NCBI RefSeq assembly: GCF_963674565.1
Contig: NZ_OY771430.1
Coordinates: 1,116,001 to 1,180,000 of the forward strand
Direction: 5' to 3'
From: an uncultured Carboxylicivirga sp.
Lineage (GTDB): Bacteria > Bacteroidota > Bacteroidia > Bacteroidales > Marinilabiliaceae
DNA length: 64,000 nucleotides
This document shows, one piece after another, positions 17,608 to 26,181 of this stretch. A program made the translations under genes and the position numbers. Numbering within the stretch: the first letter of the stretch is position 1; every line of letters starts with the position of its first letter. The notes below the pieces were generated by a model that saw nothing but the letters and a program-made list of their open reading frames with translations, had not been told where the DNA came from and ran no database searches.

Positions 17608-18330
17608 TTATTTAAGTAAACTCTTAATTAATAATCCTAAAACAATTGTAATAGTGAAGCTTAAAAGCGTGCCAACTAATATATATTCTGAAAATTGTCT
17701 TGATTTGGTTTCTTCTTTCGGGTTGAGTCTTAAAATAGATTTTGCCGCAATTAAAAAGCCAATGGCGGAATACATTTCAGTAAGTATAAAAGTCAGAACC
17801 AAAATGCGTTCAAGGTATCCTATCCATTTGCCGGCATTTGATAAACCCGATTCATTAATATTCTCTTTTTTAAGTTGTTTACGCCATTTAGCTGTAAATT
17901 CCCTGATGAAGATGCCATATGGCCAAATAATAATAACATAACCTAGCATGTATATCCAGAATTCAGTTGCATTTTCCCAAAGAATGAGCATGTCAGTAAA
18001 TGTCCATTGGGTGAAGAATATCATCCAGATAATTAGTAAGGATAGAATATGAAAAGTCTGATCAAGTAAGAAGCTTTTTACTGTTCTTTTCTGGTAGTTT
18101 TTCCAAATATCAATTATTAAATGAACGATAAATATCAATGGTATTAACCACCATAATAGCCATTTAGCGACAAATAGATAGGATAAAACTGCTGTGAAAA
18201 ATATATGAAGATAAAAATAGATGGATTTCAATCCTTTGTCTTTCCTGTTTTTTACCCAGGAATCTCTTTGGATTAAGAAATCTCCTATAAAATGAGCAAG
18301 TAGTAGTTTAAGTAATACAATTATTTGCAT
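17608..18330 (-). CDS. DUF3307 membrane protein
   Basis: 240-residue inner-membrane protein with about six hydrophobic helices. The N-terminus LLKLLLAHFIGDFLIQRDSW is the DUF3307 signature. The function is not known. It follows satD by 13 bases, and such pairs of SatD and DUF3307 genes recur in Bacteroidota and Firmicutes, which suggests a shared role. Confidence 0.85.
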   Translation of the reverse strand: MQIIVLLKLLLAHFIGDFLIQRDSWVKNRKDKGLKSIYFYLHIFFTAVLSYLFVAKWLLWWLIPLIFIVHLIIDIWKNYQKRTVKSFLLDQTFHILSLLIIWMIFFTQWTFTDMLILWENATEFWIYMLGYVIIIWPYGIFIREFTAKWRKQLKKENINESGLSNAGKWIGYLERILVLTFILTEMYSAIGFLIAAKSILRLNPKEETKSRQFSEYILVGTLLSFTITIVLGLLIKSLLK

Positions 18331-18343
18331 CTGATCGGGTTTG

Positions 18344-19039
18344 TTATTTCAATAAATGTGTTTGAGAAAGATACTCAAAATGTTTTAATAACATACTGAT
18401 GGCATCCCAGTTTGCGGTTTGTTTACGTTGATTAACTGCTGATTGGGAAATGGAAAGAATAGAAGCGATTTCGGTTTCTTTCTTCTGCTGCAGAAGGTAA
18501 AATACAACTTCAGCTGACATAGGAGTCCATTTGTCTGTTATGGCATCAAGAAGTTTCAACTCTATTTCCAATTCTCTGTCTATAACCTCATTGCCGGTTG
18601 TAATGATCGTTTTCTGTGATTTTTGTTTCATTTTATCCAGATTTCGGCCTGATCGATGGAGAGCTGTTCCATCGGAAAGCGAAATACTGTCTTTTAAATA
18701 CTCAATGTCGCCTATACCAGCAGAAAGACGGATATCCAGATTTTTGTAGGAACGCCAGTTTTTTCTTGGCTTAGAATCTTTTGCCAAACTGTTATTTTTT
18801 AAATCTGATGCCTGCATCTTAAAAATACTTTTAAACAAAAGAGTCATTTGCAGAGTTTTCCCAATTTCTTTAAAAACACATTGAAAACTATCTCCACGAA
18901 GAAATTCAGGTGGAAAAACAAATTCAGCTTCCTGACTAATTATTGAGAAACCCTTTCTTATCTCAGAAAATACAAAATCTCTTTGCTTTTTATCAAGGTC
19001 CTTTGAATTGACAATATCTCCAGTAATTGCAACGTACAT
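18344..19039 (-). CDS. SatD family protein with C-terminal HTH
   Basis: 231-residue cytoplasmic protein that starts MYVAITGDIVNSKDL, the SatD family signature. About residues 1-150 resemble a nucleotide-cyclase-like fold; the C-terminus has a helix-turn-helix, IASILSISQSAVNQRKQTAN (near residues 192-211). It is probably DNA-binding, and by position regulates its own operon with DUF3307. The inducer is unknown. It is the first gene of the minus operon that runs to the esterase. Confidence 0.8.
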   Translation of the reverse strand: MYVAITGDIVNSKDLDKKQRDFVFSEIRKGFSIISQEAEFVFPPEFLRGDSFQCVFKEIGKTLQMTLLFKSIFKMQASDLKNNSLAKDSKPRKNWRSYKNLDIRLSAGIGDIEYLKDSISLSDGTALHRSGRNLDKMKQKSQKTIITTGNEVIDRELEIELKLLDAITDKWTPMSAEVVFYLLQQKKETEIASILSISQSAVNQRKQTANWDAISMLLKHFEYLSQTHLLK

Positions 19040-19056
19040 AATGAGTTGAATTTTTT

Positions 19057-19064
19057 CAAATATA
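19057..19064 (-). promoter_or_regulatory. -7 element for the satD operon
   Basis: On the minus strand TATATTTG (19064-19057) fits TAnnTTTG, 17 bases before the satD ATG. No clear -33 TTTG was found. Confidence 0.45.
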
Positions 19065-19088
19065 ATAAAATTAAAATAAGTGCTAAAG

Positions 19089-19128
19089 CTTATAAAGTTA
19101 AAATATAAGTCTATGTTCTTATAAAGTT
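19089..19128. repeat. Direct repeat upstream of satD
   Basis: CTTATAAAGTT occurs at 19089-19099 and again at 19118-19128, 29 bases apart, in the divergent region between satD and the mutarotase gene. It could be an operator pair for the SatD helix-turn-helix; nothing proves this. Confidence 0.35.
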
Positions 19129-19260
19129 TAATTATTAGCTTATGATCTAATGTTAAGGTGAGAAGAGGGCATAATATTCAACATCATCCAAATTCCAAAT
19201 ATCCTTAATTTTCCATCTTAAAATGTCTATTTTCGTGTTTTAAAAGAGAAAAATTTAGTT

Positions 19261-20139
19261 ATGCAAGTGGATACATTAAATAAAGAGTTTGGTATTGAAG
19301 GAGTTCTTACTTTTAAGAATGAGCAGCACACCATAATGGCAGAGGTAGTTATACCTCACTCAACTGCTAAAATTTCATTGTATGGCGCACAGGTTTTAAG
19401 CTTTGTTCCTAATGGACAGGATGATCTTCTTTTTGTGAGCAGTGAGACATTATTTAAGGAAGGAAAAGCCATTAGAGGTGGTATACCTGTTTGCTGGCCC
19501 TGGTTTAATGCTCACCCAACGGATAAAACCAAGCCTTCTCATGGGTTTGCCCGTATCTCAACCTGGGAGGTACTATCCACATCAAAAAATACAGAGGAAG
19601 TTTTCATTACTTTGGGATTGAAATCTAATGAACATACAAAGCAGTACTTTCCATTTGATTTTGAAGCAATTATTGAAATTAGTATTGGTAAACTGTTAAA
19701 TGTAGAACTGACTACAAAGAATATTGGATCGGAACCTTTTGAAGTAAGCGCTGCTTTGCACACATATTTTAATATTTCTGATATTAAAACCATTAAAATT
19801 ATGGGGTTGCATAAAGTATCATACAAGGATGATGTTTTAGGATTGGAAGCTATACAGGAAGATGAAATGGTTACTTTTAATGGTCGTACCGACAGGCGAT
19901 ACAGAGACACCGTGGACGATGTTGCTATTATTGATACAAACAGAACCATTACTGTTGGTAAAAAAGGCAGTAAGATTACTGTTGTGTGGAACCCAGGAGC
20001 TGAATTAGCTACTCAAATGGCTGATTTGGGAAATGAAGATTATAAAAATATGGTTTGTGTCGAATCAGCCAATAGTTTGGAGGATACCATTACAATAATG
20101 CCCGGAGCATCGCATTGTTTGGGAACAACCATTTTTTAG
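19261..20139 (+). CDS. D-hexose-6-phosphate mutarotase
   Basis: 292-residue cytoplasmic aldose-1-epimerase superfamily enzyme of the YeaD type, which interconverts alpha and beta glucose-6-phosphate. Family segments are GIPVCWPWFNAHP, the conserved HGFARISTWEV with its catalytic histidine (about residue 94), ALHTYFNI, and ETITIMPG-like DTITIMPG near the end. No signal peptide is present. The gene is monocistronic and divergent from satD. Confidence 0.9.
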   Translation: MQVDTLNKEFGIEGVLTFKNEQHTIMAEVVIPHSTAKISLYGAQVLSFVPNGQDDLLFVSSETLFKEGKAIRGGIPVCWPWFNAHPTDKTKPSHGFARISTWEVLSTSKNTEEVFITLGLKSNEHTKQYFPFDFEAIIEISIGKLLNVELTTKNIGSEPFEVSAALHTYFNISDIKTIKIMGLHKVSYKDDVLGLEAIQEDEMVTFNGRTDRRYRDTVDDVAIIDTNRTITVGKKGSKITVVWNPGAELATQMADLGNEDYKNMVCVESANSLEDTITIMPGASHCLGTTIF

Positions 20140-20310
20140 TTTTGATTTGTAAATCATTTTAATCATTTGTTTGTTGCTATATAAACATAAAATTTTGATC
20201 GGAAATTAAGTTGAATATTCATTTTTGCCAGGTAGGTTTGATTTTAGGTAGTTTGTGTAATGGTAAAGAAGATTCTGCTAATGCCTGAAGATTAACAAAC
20301 TAATGAACCA

Positions 20311-22683
20311 ATGAGCAAAACCTGCTATCATTGCGGAAGTCCGTCCCAATCATGGGTGCAGCACGATGGAAAAGATTTCTGTTGCGAAGGATGTGTAATG
20401 GTTTATGATATACTGAAAGAGAAAGAGATGGGAGCTTATTATGATATTAATAAGGCTCCAGGAATTCGTAAAAAAGCATTTAGTGCTGAGTATTACGATT
20501 ATCTCGATCAGGAGGATATTAAAAAGTCTGTTTTGGACTTTTATGACGGATCTGTTGCCCGGGTAAAACTGTATATTCCATCTATTCATTGCAGTTCGTG
20601 TATCTGGCTCATCGAAAATCTGCATCAGCTTCATAAAGGAGTCATTAACTCCTCGGTTAATTTTAACAGAAGGGAAGCCAGTGTCACATTTAATGAAGAA
20701 GAGCTCAAATTAAGTGAGTTGATGGTCCTTTTATCATCAATCAACTATAAACCTCATATTAAGACAGAAGAACAGAAAAAGGCTGTTAAAAAGAGCCGGA
20801 AACTAATCGTAAAACTTGGCGTTGCAGGTTTTGTGTTTGGTAATGTAATGTTATTAAGCTTTCCTGAGTATTTATCGGCCGATGTATCTCTTCACCCTGA
20901 ATTAAATACATTATTTAAATGGCTAAGCTGGTTTTTGACAATTCCGGTTATGGTTTATTCAGGTAATGAGTATTTTATTACAGCCTGGAAGAATCTGAGA
21001 AAAAAGCTGATATCGATTGATTTACCTATCGCCATAGGTATTTTAGCCATATTTCTCCGTAGTACTTATGAAATAGTTAGTTCTACCGGGCCCGGATATT
21101 TGGATTCGCTTACCGGTTTGGTGTTTTTTCTTTTAATAGGTAAGTGGTATCAGGCACGTACCTATGAAGCACTAAGTTTTGATAATGATTATTCATCTTA
21201 TTTTCCATTGGGTATCACCCGGATTAAGGATAATATAGAAGAGATTGTACCTATCAATCAATTGGAATCAGGCGATAAAATATCAGTTCGTAACGGTGAA
21301 ATAATACCGGCTGATGCAAGTTTAATATCGTTGGGAGCATCTATAGATTATAGCTTTATTACCGGCGAATCGGTTCCTGTTCGTAAACAAAAGGGTGATT
21401 TGATTTATGCCGGAGGACGGGTAATTGGTAGTGCTTTGTTCTTAAAGGTGGAAAAGAAGGTAGAAACCGGATATCTTGCTGAGTTGTGGAAAGAAAAAGC
21501 AGATAAAGATGGTAAGGAATCGATGCTATCCGTTACTTTAGATGCTGTAAGCAAATATTTTACAATTGCCATTTTGTTAATTGCCACCTTAACAGGTTTA
21601 TTCTGGTTATGGGCAGATCCTGGTAAGGCTCTACTGGCATTTACTTCGGTTTTAATTATCGCATGTCCTTGTGCTTTGGCCTTATCAGTCCCTTTTGCCT
21701 TTGGTCATACCAGTCGAATAATGGGTAAGAATAATTTCTATTTAAAGTTAACTACAGTTATCGAAGGGTTAACTAAAACAGACACCATCGTTTTTGATAA
21801 AACGGGCACCTTAACAGATCCGGATGTTTTTGAAGTGAATTTTAAAGGTGATGAACTGGGGCATTTCAATTCCTCACTGATAAAATCATTGGCTCATCAA
21901 TCAAGGCATCCACTAAGTAAGGCTTTGTATCAATATCTGGAAAAAGCCAATGAATTTGAGGTAAATGAATTCAATGAAAAAGAAGGGGCTGGAGTTGAAG
22001 CCGTAATTATGGGCCATAAAGTCAAATTAGGATCGGCAGGCTACATTGGTATCAGTAATGATAATAAAGAAGTAGCAGCAAACGTATATGTTTCTTTAGA
22101 TGATCAGCAGTTAGGATATTTTGTTGTTCATAATTTTTACCGAACCGATTGGAAAGAAATGTTGGCAAATGTCCAGAAATCTGTTGAAGTTCATGTGCTT
22201 TCAGGAGATAATGATGCAGAACGGCCTGTTCTGGAAAAAGAATTAAAAAATAAAAATAATCTGCATTTTTTTCAGACACCTAAAGATAAACAACAATATG
22301 TTGCCGAATTAAAGAAAAAAGGGATATATGTTATGATGTTGGGGGATGGAATGAATGATGTGGCTGCCTTAAAAGAAGCTCAGGTGGGGATTGCTGTTGC
22401 TGATGATGTTTATCAGTTTTCACCATCGAGTGATGCGATAATTAATGCATCAGAGTTAGTTCATTTGCCATTGTTTATAAAATTTTCAAAATCAGCAAAA
22501 AAAATAGTTTATCTGGCTATTTTAATCTCTTTTTTATACAATGTTGTAGGAATGTATTTTGCAGTTACAGGGCAGTTAAGTCCATTGTTTGCAGCGATTT
22601 TGATGCCTTTAAGTAGTGCATCTGTTGTTGTTTTTACCAGTTTGAGTGTGATGTTTATAGCTAAAAAAAGACATTTAATCTGA
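20311..22683 (+). CDS. ccoI: Cu-translocating P-type ATPase for cbb3 assembly
   Basis: 790-residue inner-membrane copper exporter that supplies Cu for cytochrome oxidase maturation. An N-terminal zinc-ribbon-like segment has C5, C8 and CCEGC (24-28), the mark of the CcoI/FixI type. The metal-binding HMA domain has CSSC at 94-97. The membrane CPC motif is IIACPCALAL. TGES, DKTGT and GDGMNDVAAL supply the actuator, phosphorylation and hinge motifs. It opens the cco cluster and precedes ccoS by 147 bases. Confidence 0.93.
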   Translation: MSKTCYHCGSPSQSWVQHDGKDFCCEGCVMVYDILKEKEMGAYYDINKAPGIRKKAFSAEYYDYLDQEDIKKSVLDFYDGSVARVKLYIPSIHCSSCIWLIENLHQLHKGVINSSVNFNRREASVTFNEEELKLSELMVLLSSINYKPHIKTEEQKKAVKKSRKLIVKLGVAGFVFGNVMLLSFPEYLSADVSLHPELNTLFKWLSWFLTIPVMVYSGNEYFITAWKNLRKKLISIDLPIAIGILAIFLRSTYEIVSSTGPGYLDSLTGLVFFLLIGKWYQARTYEALSFDNDYSSYFPLGITRIKDNIEEIVPINQLESGDKISVRNGEIIPADASLISLGASIDYSFITGESVPVRKQKGDLIYAGGRVIGSALFLKVEKKVETGYLAELWKEKADKDGKESMLSVTLDAVSKYFTIAILLIATLTGLFWLWADPGKALLAFTSVLIIACPCALALSVPFAFGHTSRIMGKNNFYLKLTTVIEGLTKTDTIVFDKTGTLTDPDVFEVNFKGDELGHFNSSLIKSLAHQSRHPLSKALYQYLEKANEFEVNEFNEKEGAGVEAVIMGHKVKLGSAGYIGISNDNKEVAANVYVSLDDQQLGYFVVHNFYRTDWKEMLANVQKSVEVHVLSGDNDAERPVLEKELKNKNNLHFFQTPKDKQQYVAELKKKGIYVMMLGDGMNDVAALKEAQVGIAVADDVYQFSPSSDAIINASELVHLPLFIKFSKSAKKIVYLAILISFLYNVVGMYFAVTGQLSPLFAAILMPLSSASVVVFTSLSVMFIAKKRHLI

Positions 22684-22830
22684 TATTAATAGAACAATTC
22701 CCTTTATCAGTTTGTATTTAAAGGCGAAAAACCAATGTGTAAATAAAGAAATTAAGACAATAAATTCTGAAATATTTCTATATTTACCTCAGTTTTTTAA
22801 TTATCATACTAAATGATAACTGATTAGCGA

Positions 22831-23043
22831 ATGGAAATAATTATTGTTTTAGTTATTATAAGTTTACTGGTTGCACTTTTTTTTCTGTCACTTTTTATAT
22901 GGGCAGTAAAAACAGGGCAATACGAAGATGATTATTCTCCTTCAGTTCGTATTTTATTTGATCAGCAAGAAAGAAAAGAGAAAAAGTCTAATAACAAATC
23001 CAAAATCTCAAATGAAGCAAGAGACGTTTTATTACGACAATAA
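22831..23043 (+). CDS. ccoS: cbb3 oxidase assembly protein CcoS
   Basis: 70-residue membrane protein with one N-terminal helix (residues 3-26) followed by AVKTGQYEDDYSPSVRIL, the typical CcoS tail. The family is needed for insertion of redox cofactors into cbb3 oxidase. Its last 32 bases overlap the start of ccoNO in another frame, so the two genes are probably translationally coupled. Confidence 0.93.
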   Translation: MEIIIVLVIISLLVALFFLSLFIWAVKTGQYEDDYSPSVRILFDQQERKEKKSNNKSKISNEARDVLLRQ

Positions 23044-25159
23044 AATTGTCAAGTATTTTCTTTTTGCCACAGTAACCTGGGGGCTCGTAGGAATGCTCGC
23101 AGGCGTTTTAGCTGCACTTCAGTTGGCAATGCCTTTTTTCAATTTTGAATTGGAGTTTACAACGTTTGGTAGAGTACGTCCAATACATACCAATGCTGCA
23201 ATTTTCGCATTTGTTGGTAACGGTATTTTTACCGGAGCATACTATTCTTTGCAGCGATTGCTTAAAACCCGAATGTTTAGTGATGCATTGAGTTGGTTTC
23301 ACTTCTGGGGATGGCAGGCTATTATTGTATCAGCAGCCTTAACCTTAGCATTGGGTTTTACAACAGGTAAGGAATATGCTGAGCTTGAATGGCCCATAGA
23401 TATTATGATTGCGGTTGTTTGGCTGGCCTTTGGCTGGAATATGTTTGGTACCATTGTAAAGCGAAGGGTAAAGCATTTATATGTAGCAATCTGGTTTTAT
23501 ATAGCAACTTTTGTAACGGTAACGTTACTGCATGTTGTTAACTCAGTTGAATTACCTGTTTCATTTCTGAAAAGTTATTCATGGTATGCAGGAGTTCAGG
23601 ATGCATTGGTACAATGGTGGTATGGACATAATGCAGTTGCATTTTTCCTTACAACACCTTATCTGGGACTGATGTATTATTTTGTACCGAAGGCATCTAA
23701 TCGTCCTGTTTATTCATACAGATTATCTATTGTGCATTTCTGGTCGTTCTTGTTTGTATACATCTGGGCCGGGCCGCATCACTTATTATATACCGCCTTG
23801 CCGGACTGGGCTCAGTCGTTGGGAACTGTTTTCTCAATTATGCTGATTGCTCCATCTTGGGGAGGTATGCTTAATGGATTGCTTACTCTTAGGGGAGCAT
23901 GGGATAAAGTGCGCGAAAGTGCTACTTTAAAATTTTTAGTTGTTGCCGTAACTGCATATGGAATGGCTACTTTCGAGGGGCCGATGTTATCCTTGAAGAA
24001 TGTTAATGCCATCAGTCACTATACCGATTGGACACCGGCACACGTGCATGTAGGTACACTAGGATGGAACGGGTTTTTGACGTTTGGTATTTTATATTGG
24101 TTGGTTCCTCAGATATTCCGAACAAAACTATATTCACAAAAGCTTGCCAATGCTCACTTCTGGATAGGTACTTTAGGAATACTATTCTGGGTAATTCCAA
24201 TGTATTGGGCCGGACTAACACAAAGTTTGATGTGGAAAGAGTTTACCGCAGACGGTTTACTGGCTTATCCTAATTTCCTTGAAACGGTAACACAAATTCG
24301 TCCGATGTACTACATGAGAGCATTTGGTGGATTTATTTACCTGATGGGAGCAGTATTGATGACCTATAATTTAATTAAAACGGCACGTTTAGGTAAATCG
24401 GTTGCCAACGAAGAAGCCACGGCCATTGATGAAACCTATACCCCTAAAAAGCCGGGCGAGAAATTCCATGGATGGCTGGAACGTAAACCAGTTCAGTTTA
24501 TGGTGCTTTCCCTGGTAGTTGTTTTGATAGGTACATTCGTTGAGTTAATACCAACATTCCTGATAAAATCAAATGTTCCGACTATCTCGAGTGTTAAACC
24601 ATATACACCGTTGGAATTGCAGGGACGTGATATTTACGTACGTGAAGGATGTTATAACTGTCACTCTCAGATGGTGCGACCTTTCCGCTCAGAAACAGAA
24701 CGCTATGGTGAATATTCAAAGGCCGGAGAATTTGTTTATGACCATCCTTTCCAATGGGGATCGAAACGTACAGGTCCGGATTTAGCCAGAGAAGGAGTCA
24801 TGACAGGTAAAATATACAAACCTGATGCCTGGCATTTTAATCATATGAAGGATCCGCAGATATTGAATGAGAATTCCATTATGCCAAAATATCCATGGTT
24901 GATCGAACATGATGCCGATATTGAAAGTATCCCTGCAAAAATCAGGGCAATGCAAACAATGGGAGTGCCATATGAAGAAGGATACGACGAAAAAGCTGTT
25001 GATGATTATATGGAGCAGGCTGATAAAATTACTGAAGGTTTAAAAGCTGCCGGTATAGAAACAAGCAGTGAAAAAGAGATAATTGCTCTTATTGCATATT
25101 TGCAAAGATTAGGTACTGATATTTATAAAGTGGTACCAGCAGATGAAACAGCAGATTAA
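23012..25159 (+). CDS. ccoNO: cbb3 cytochrome c oxidase, fused subunits I and II
   Basis: 715-residue fusion of the catalytic haem-copper subunit CcoN (about residues 1-470) and the monohaem subunit CcoO (about 500-715). CcoN is marked by VRPIHTNAAIFAFVGN, WWYGHNAVAFFLT, AGPHHLLYT and THVHVGTLGWNGF-like AHVHVGTLGWNGF, which supply haem and CuB histidines. CcoO carries REGCYNCHSQ with C547, C550 and H551 binding one c-type haem. The fusion is usual in Bacteroidota. ATG at 23012 is chosen because MKQETFYYDNKIVKYF is the normal N-terminus; an earlier ATG in the same frame would add a basic stretch inside ccoS. Confidence 0.93.
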   Translation: MKQETFYYDNKIVKYFLFATVTWGLVGMLAGVLAALQLAMPFFNFELEFTTFGRVRPIHTNAAIFAFVGNGIFTGAYYSLQRLLKTRMFSDALSWFHFWGWQAIIVSAALTLALGFTTGKEYAELEWPIDIMIAVVWLAFGWNMFGTIVKRRVKHLYVAIWFYIATFVTVTLLHVVNSVELPVSFLKSYSWYAGVQDALVQWWYGHNAVAFFLTTPYLGLMYYFVPKASNRPVYSYRLSIVHFWSFLFVYIWAGPHHLLYTALPDWAQSLGTVFSIMLIAPSWGGMLNGLLTLRGAWDKVRESATLKFLVVAVTAYGMATFEGPMLSLKNVNAISHYTDWTPAHVHVGTLGWNGFLTFGILYWLVPQIFRTKLYSQKLANAHFWIGTLGILFWVIPMYWAGLTQSLMWKEFTADGLLAYPNFLETVTQIRPMYYMRAFGGFIYLMGAVLMTYNLIKTARLGKSVANEEATAIDETYTPKKPGEKFHGWLERKPVQFMVLSLVVVLIGTFVELIPTFLIKSNVPTISSVKPYTPLELQGRDIYVREGCYNCHSQMVRPFRSETERYGEYSKAGEFVYDHPFQWGSKRTGPDLAREGVMTGKIYKPDAWHFNHMKDPQILNENSIMPKYPWLIEHDADIESIPAKIRAMQTMGVPYEEGYDEKAVDDYMEQADKITEGLKAAGIETSSEKEIIALIAYLQRLGTDIYKVVPADETAD

Positions 25160-25170
25160 TTGGTAGCCTT

Positions 25171-25365
25171 ATGAAATTAGTAAGACATTATCTGGAAAAT
25201 ATAGCTGGTATTGAGATATACCCGATTATATCATTTATCCTTTTTTTTACCCTTTTTTTATTTATCACATGGTATGTTATAAAAATGGATAAGGATGTGA
25301 TTGAGGAGGTTTCGAACTATGCCACAGATAAAGCTGACGAATTACCAGAAGAGAATCAGAATTAA
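25171..25365 (+). CDS. ccoQ: cbb3 oxidase small subunit CcoQ/FixQ-like
   Basis: 64-residue protein with a single transmembrane helix (about residues 16-40) and an acidic C-terminal tail. Position between ccoNO and ccoP, size and topology identify it as CcoQ. The sequence itself is weakly conserved in the family. It lies 11 bases after ccoNO. Confidence 0.75.
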   Translation: MKLVRHYLENIAGIEIYPIISFILFFTLFLFITWYVIKMDKDVIEEVSNYATDKADELPEENQN

Positions 25366-25418
25366 CTAAATCTATAAAAGACAACTTTAAAGAGTAATGT
25401 CTTTAAATATTTTCGTCT

Positions 25419-26069
25419 ATGGAAGAGAATTTGAAAGACCAAAAAATGCCCGAGGTTGATCCGTTAACCAATGATAAATTCGTACCTGAACACGAGTTTG
25501 ATGGTATTAGAGAATTGGCTAACAATCCTCCCTGGTGGCTGACATTTATATTTATTTTCAGCATTTTGTTCGCCTACGTTTATTTGGCTAAATACCATTT
25601 TTTTAGTGATGGTAAAGTGGGGTTGAATGAGTACGAGGCTGAATTATATGCTGTTCAATTGCAGGAAGAAGAGGCTGCAGGTATTGAAGCATCTGCAACA
25701 GAAGGAGGCGGTGGAATTTCCATTGAAACAGTAAAGGTTGACTATAGTGTACCATTAACTGCTCAAACTGATCTGGATAAAGGTGCCAAAGTTTTTTCAA
25801 CTAACTGTGCTGTTTGCCACTTGGCAGAAGGACAAGGATTGGTTGGACCGAACTTAACTGATGAATACTGGATTCATGGAGGTAGTTTTGAAAATATTAT
25901 GACTGTGATTAATAATGGTGTGATTGAAAAAGGAATGATTGCCTGGAAAGGGCAGCTATCAGATACCCAAATACATCAGGTTGCCAGTTTTATAACAACC
26001 CTGCAAGGAACCAATCCGCCTAATCCTAAAGCACCTCAAGGTGAAAAGTATGTGCCGGAAGCTGAATAG
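25419..26069 (+). CDS. ccoP: cbb3 oxidase subunit CcoP, monohaem
   Basis: 216-residue membrane-anchored cytochrome c. A cytoplasmic start with NNPPWWLTFIF leads into one helix (about residues 38-57), then a linker and a cytochrome domain with C130-A-V-C133-H134 and a likely methionine ligand at M173 (KGMIAWKGQLS). Proteobacterial CcoP has two haems; this one has a single CXXCH. It transfers electrons from donors to CcoO. A strong terminator follows. Confidence 0.92.
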   Translation: MEENLKDQKMPEVDPLTNDKFVPEHEFDGIRELANNPPWWLTFIFIFSILFAYVYLAKYHFFSDGKVGLNEYEAELYAVQLQEEEAAGIEASATEGGGGISIETVKVDYSVPLTAQTDLDKGAKVFSTNCAVCHLAEGQGLVGPNLTDEYWIHGGSFENIMTVINNGVIEKGMIAWKGQLSDTQIHQVASFITTLQGTNPPNPKAPQGEKYVPEAE

Positions 26070-26093
26070 TTGAAAATACATTTCTCTAATAGT

Positions 26094-26125
26094 AACGGGT
26101 AATGTATTTGCATTGCCCGTTTTTG
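26094..26125 (+). terminator. Terminator between ccoP and ccoG
   Basis: AACGGGT-AATG (26094-26104) pairs with CATT-GCCCGTT (26111-26121), followed by TTTG. It splits the cluster into an oxidase unit and an accessory unit, or attenuates read-through. Confidence 0.8.
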
Positions 26126-26181
26126 TTTCCAATCAGAATTACTATTTTTAAAGATGCTCAAACTGAACTAAATCCATATTC

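Noticed and set aside
22928..23011. Longer start for ccoNO inside ccoS
   Set aside because: It would add 28 residues rich in basic and polar residues that are absent from the family; the ATG at 23012 matches the normal N-terminus.
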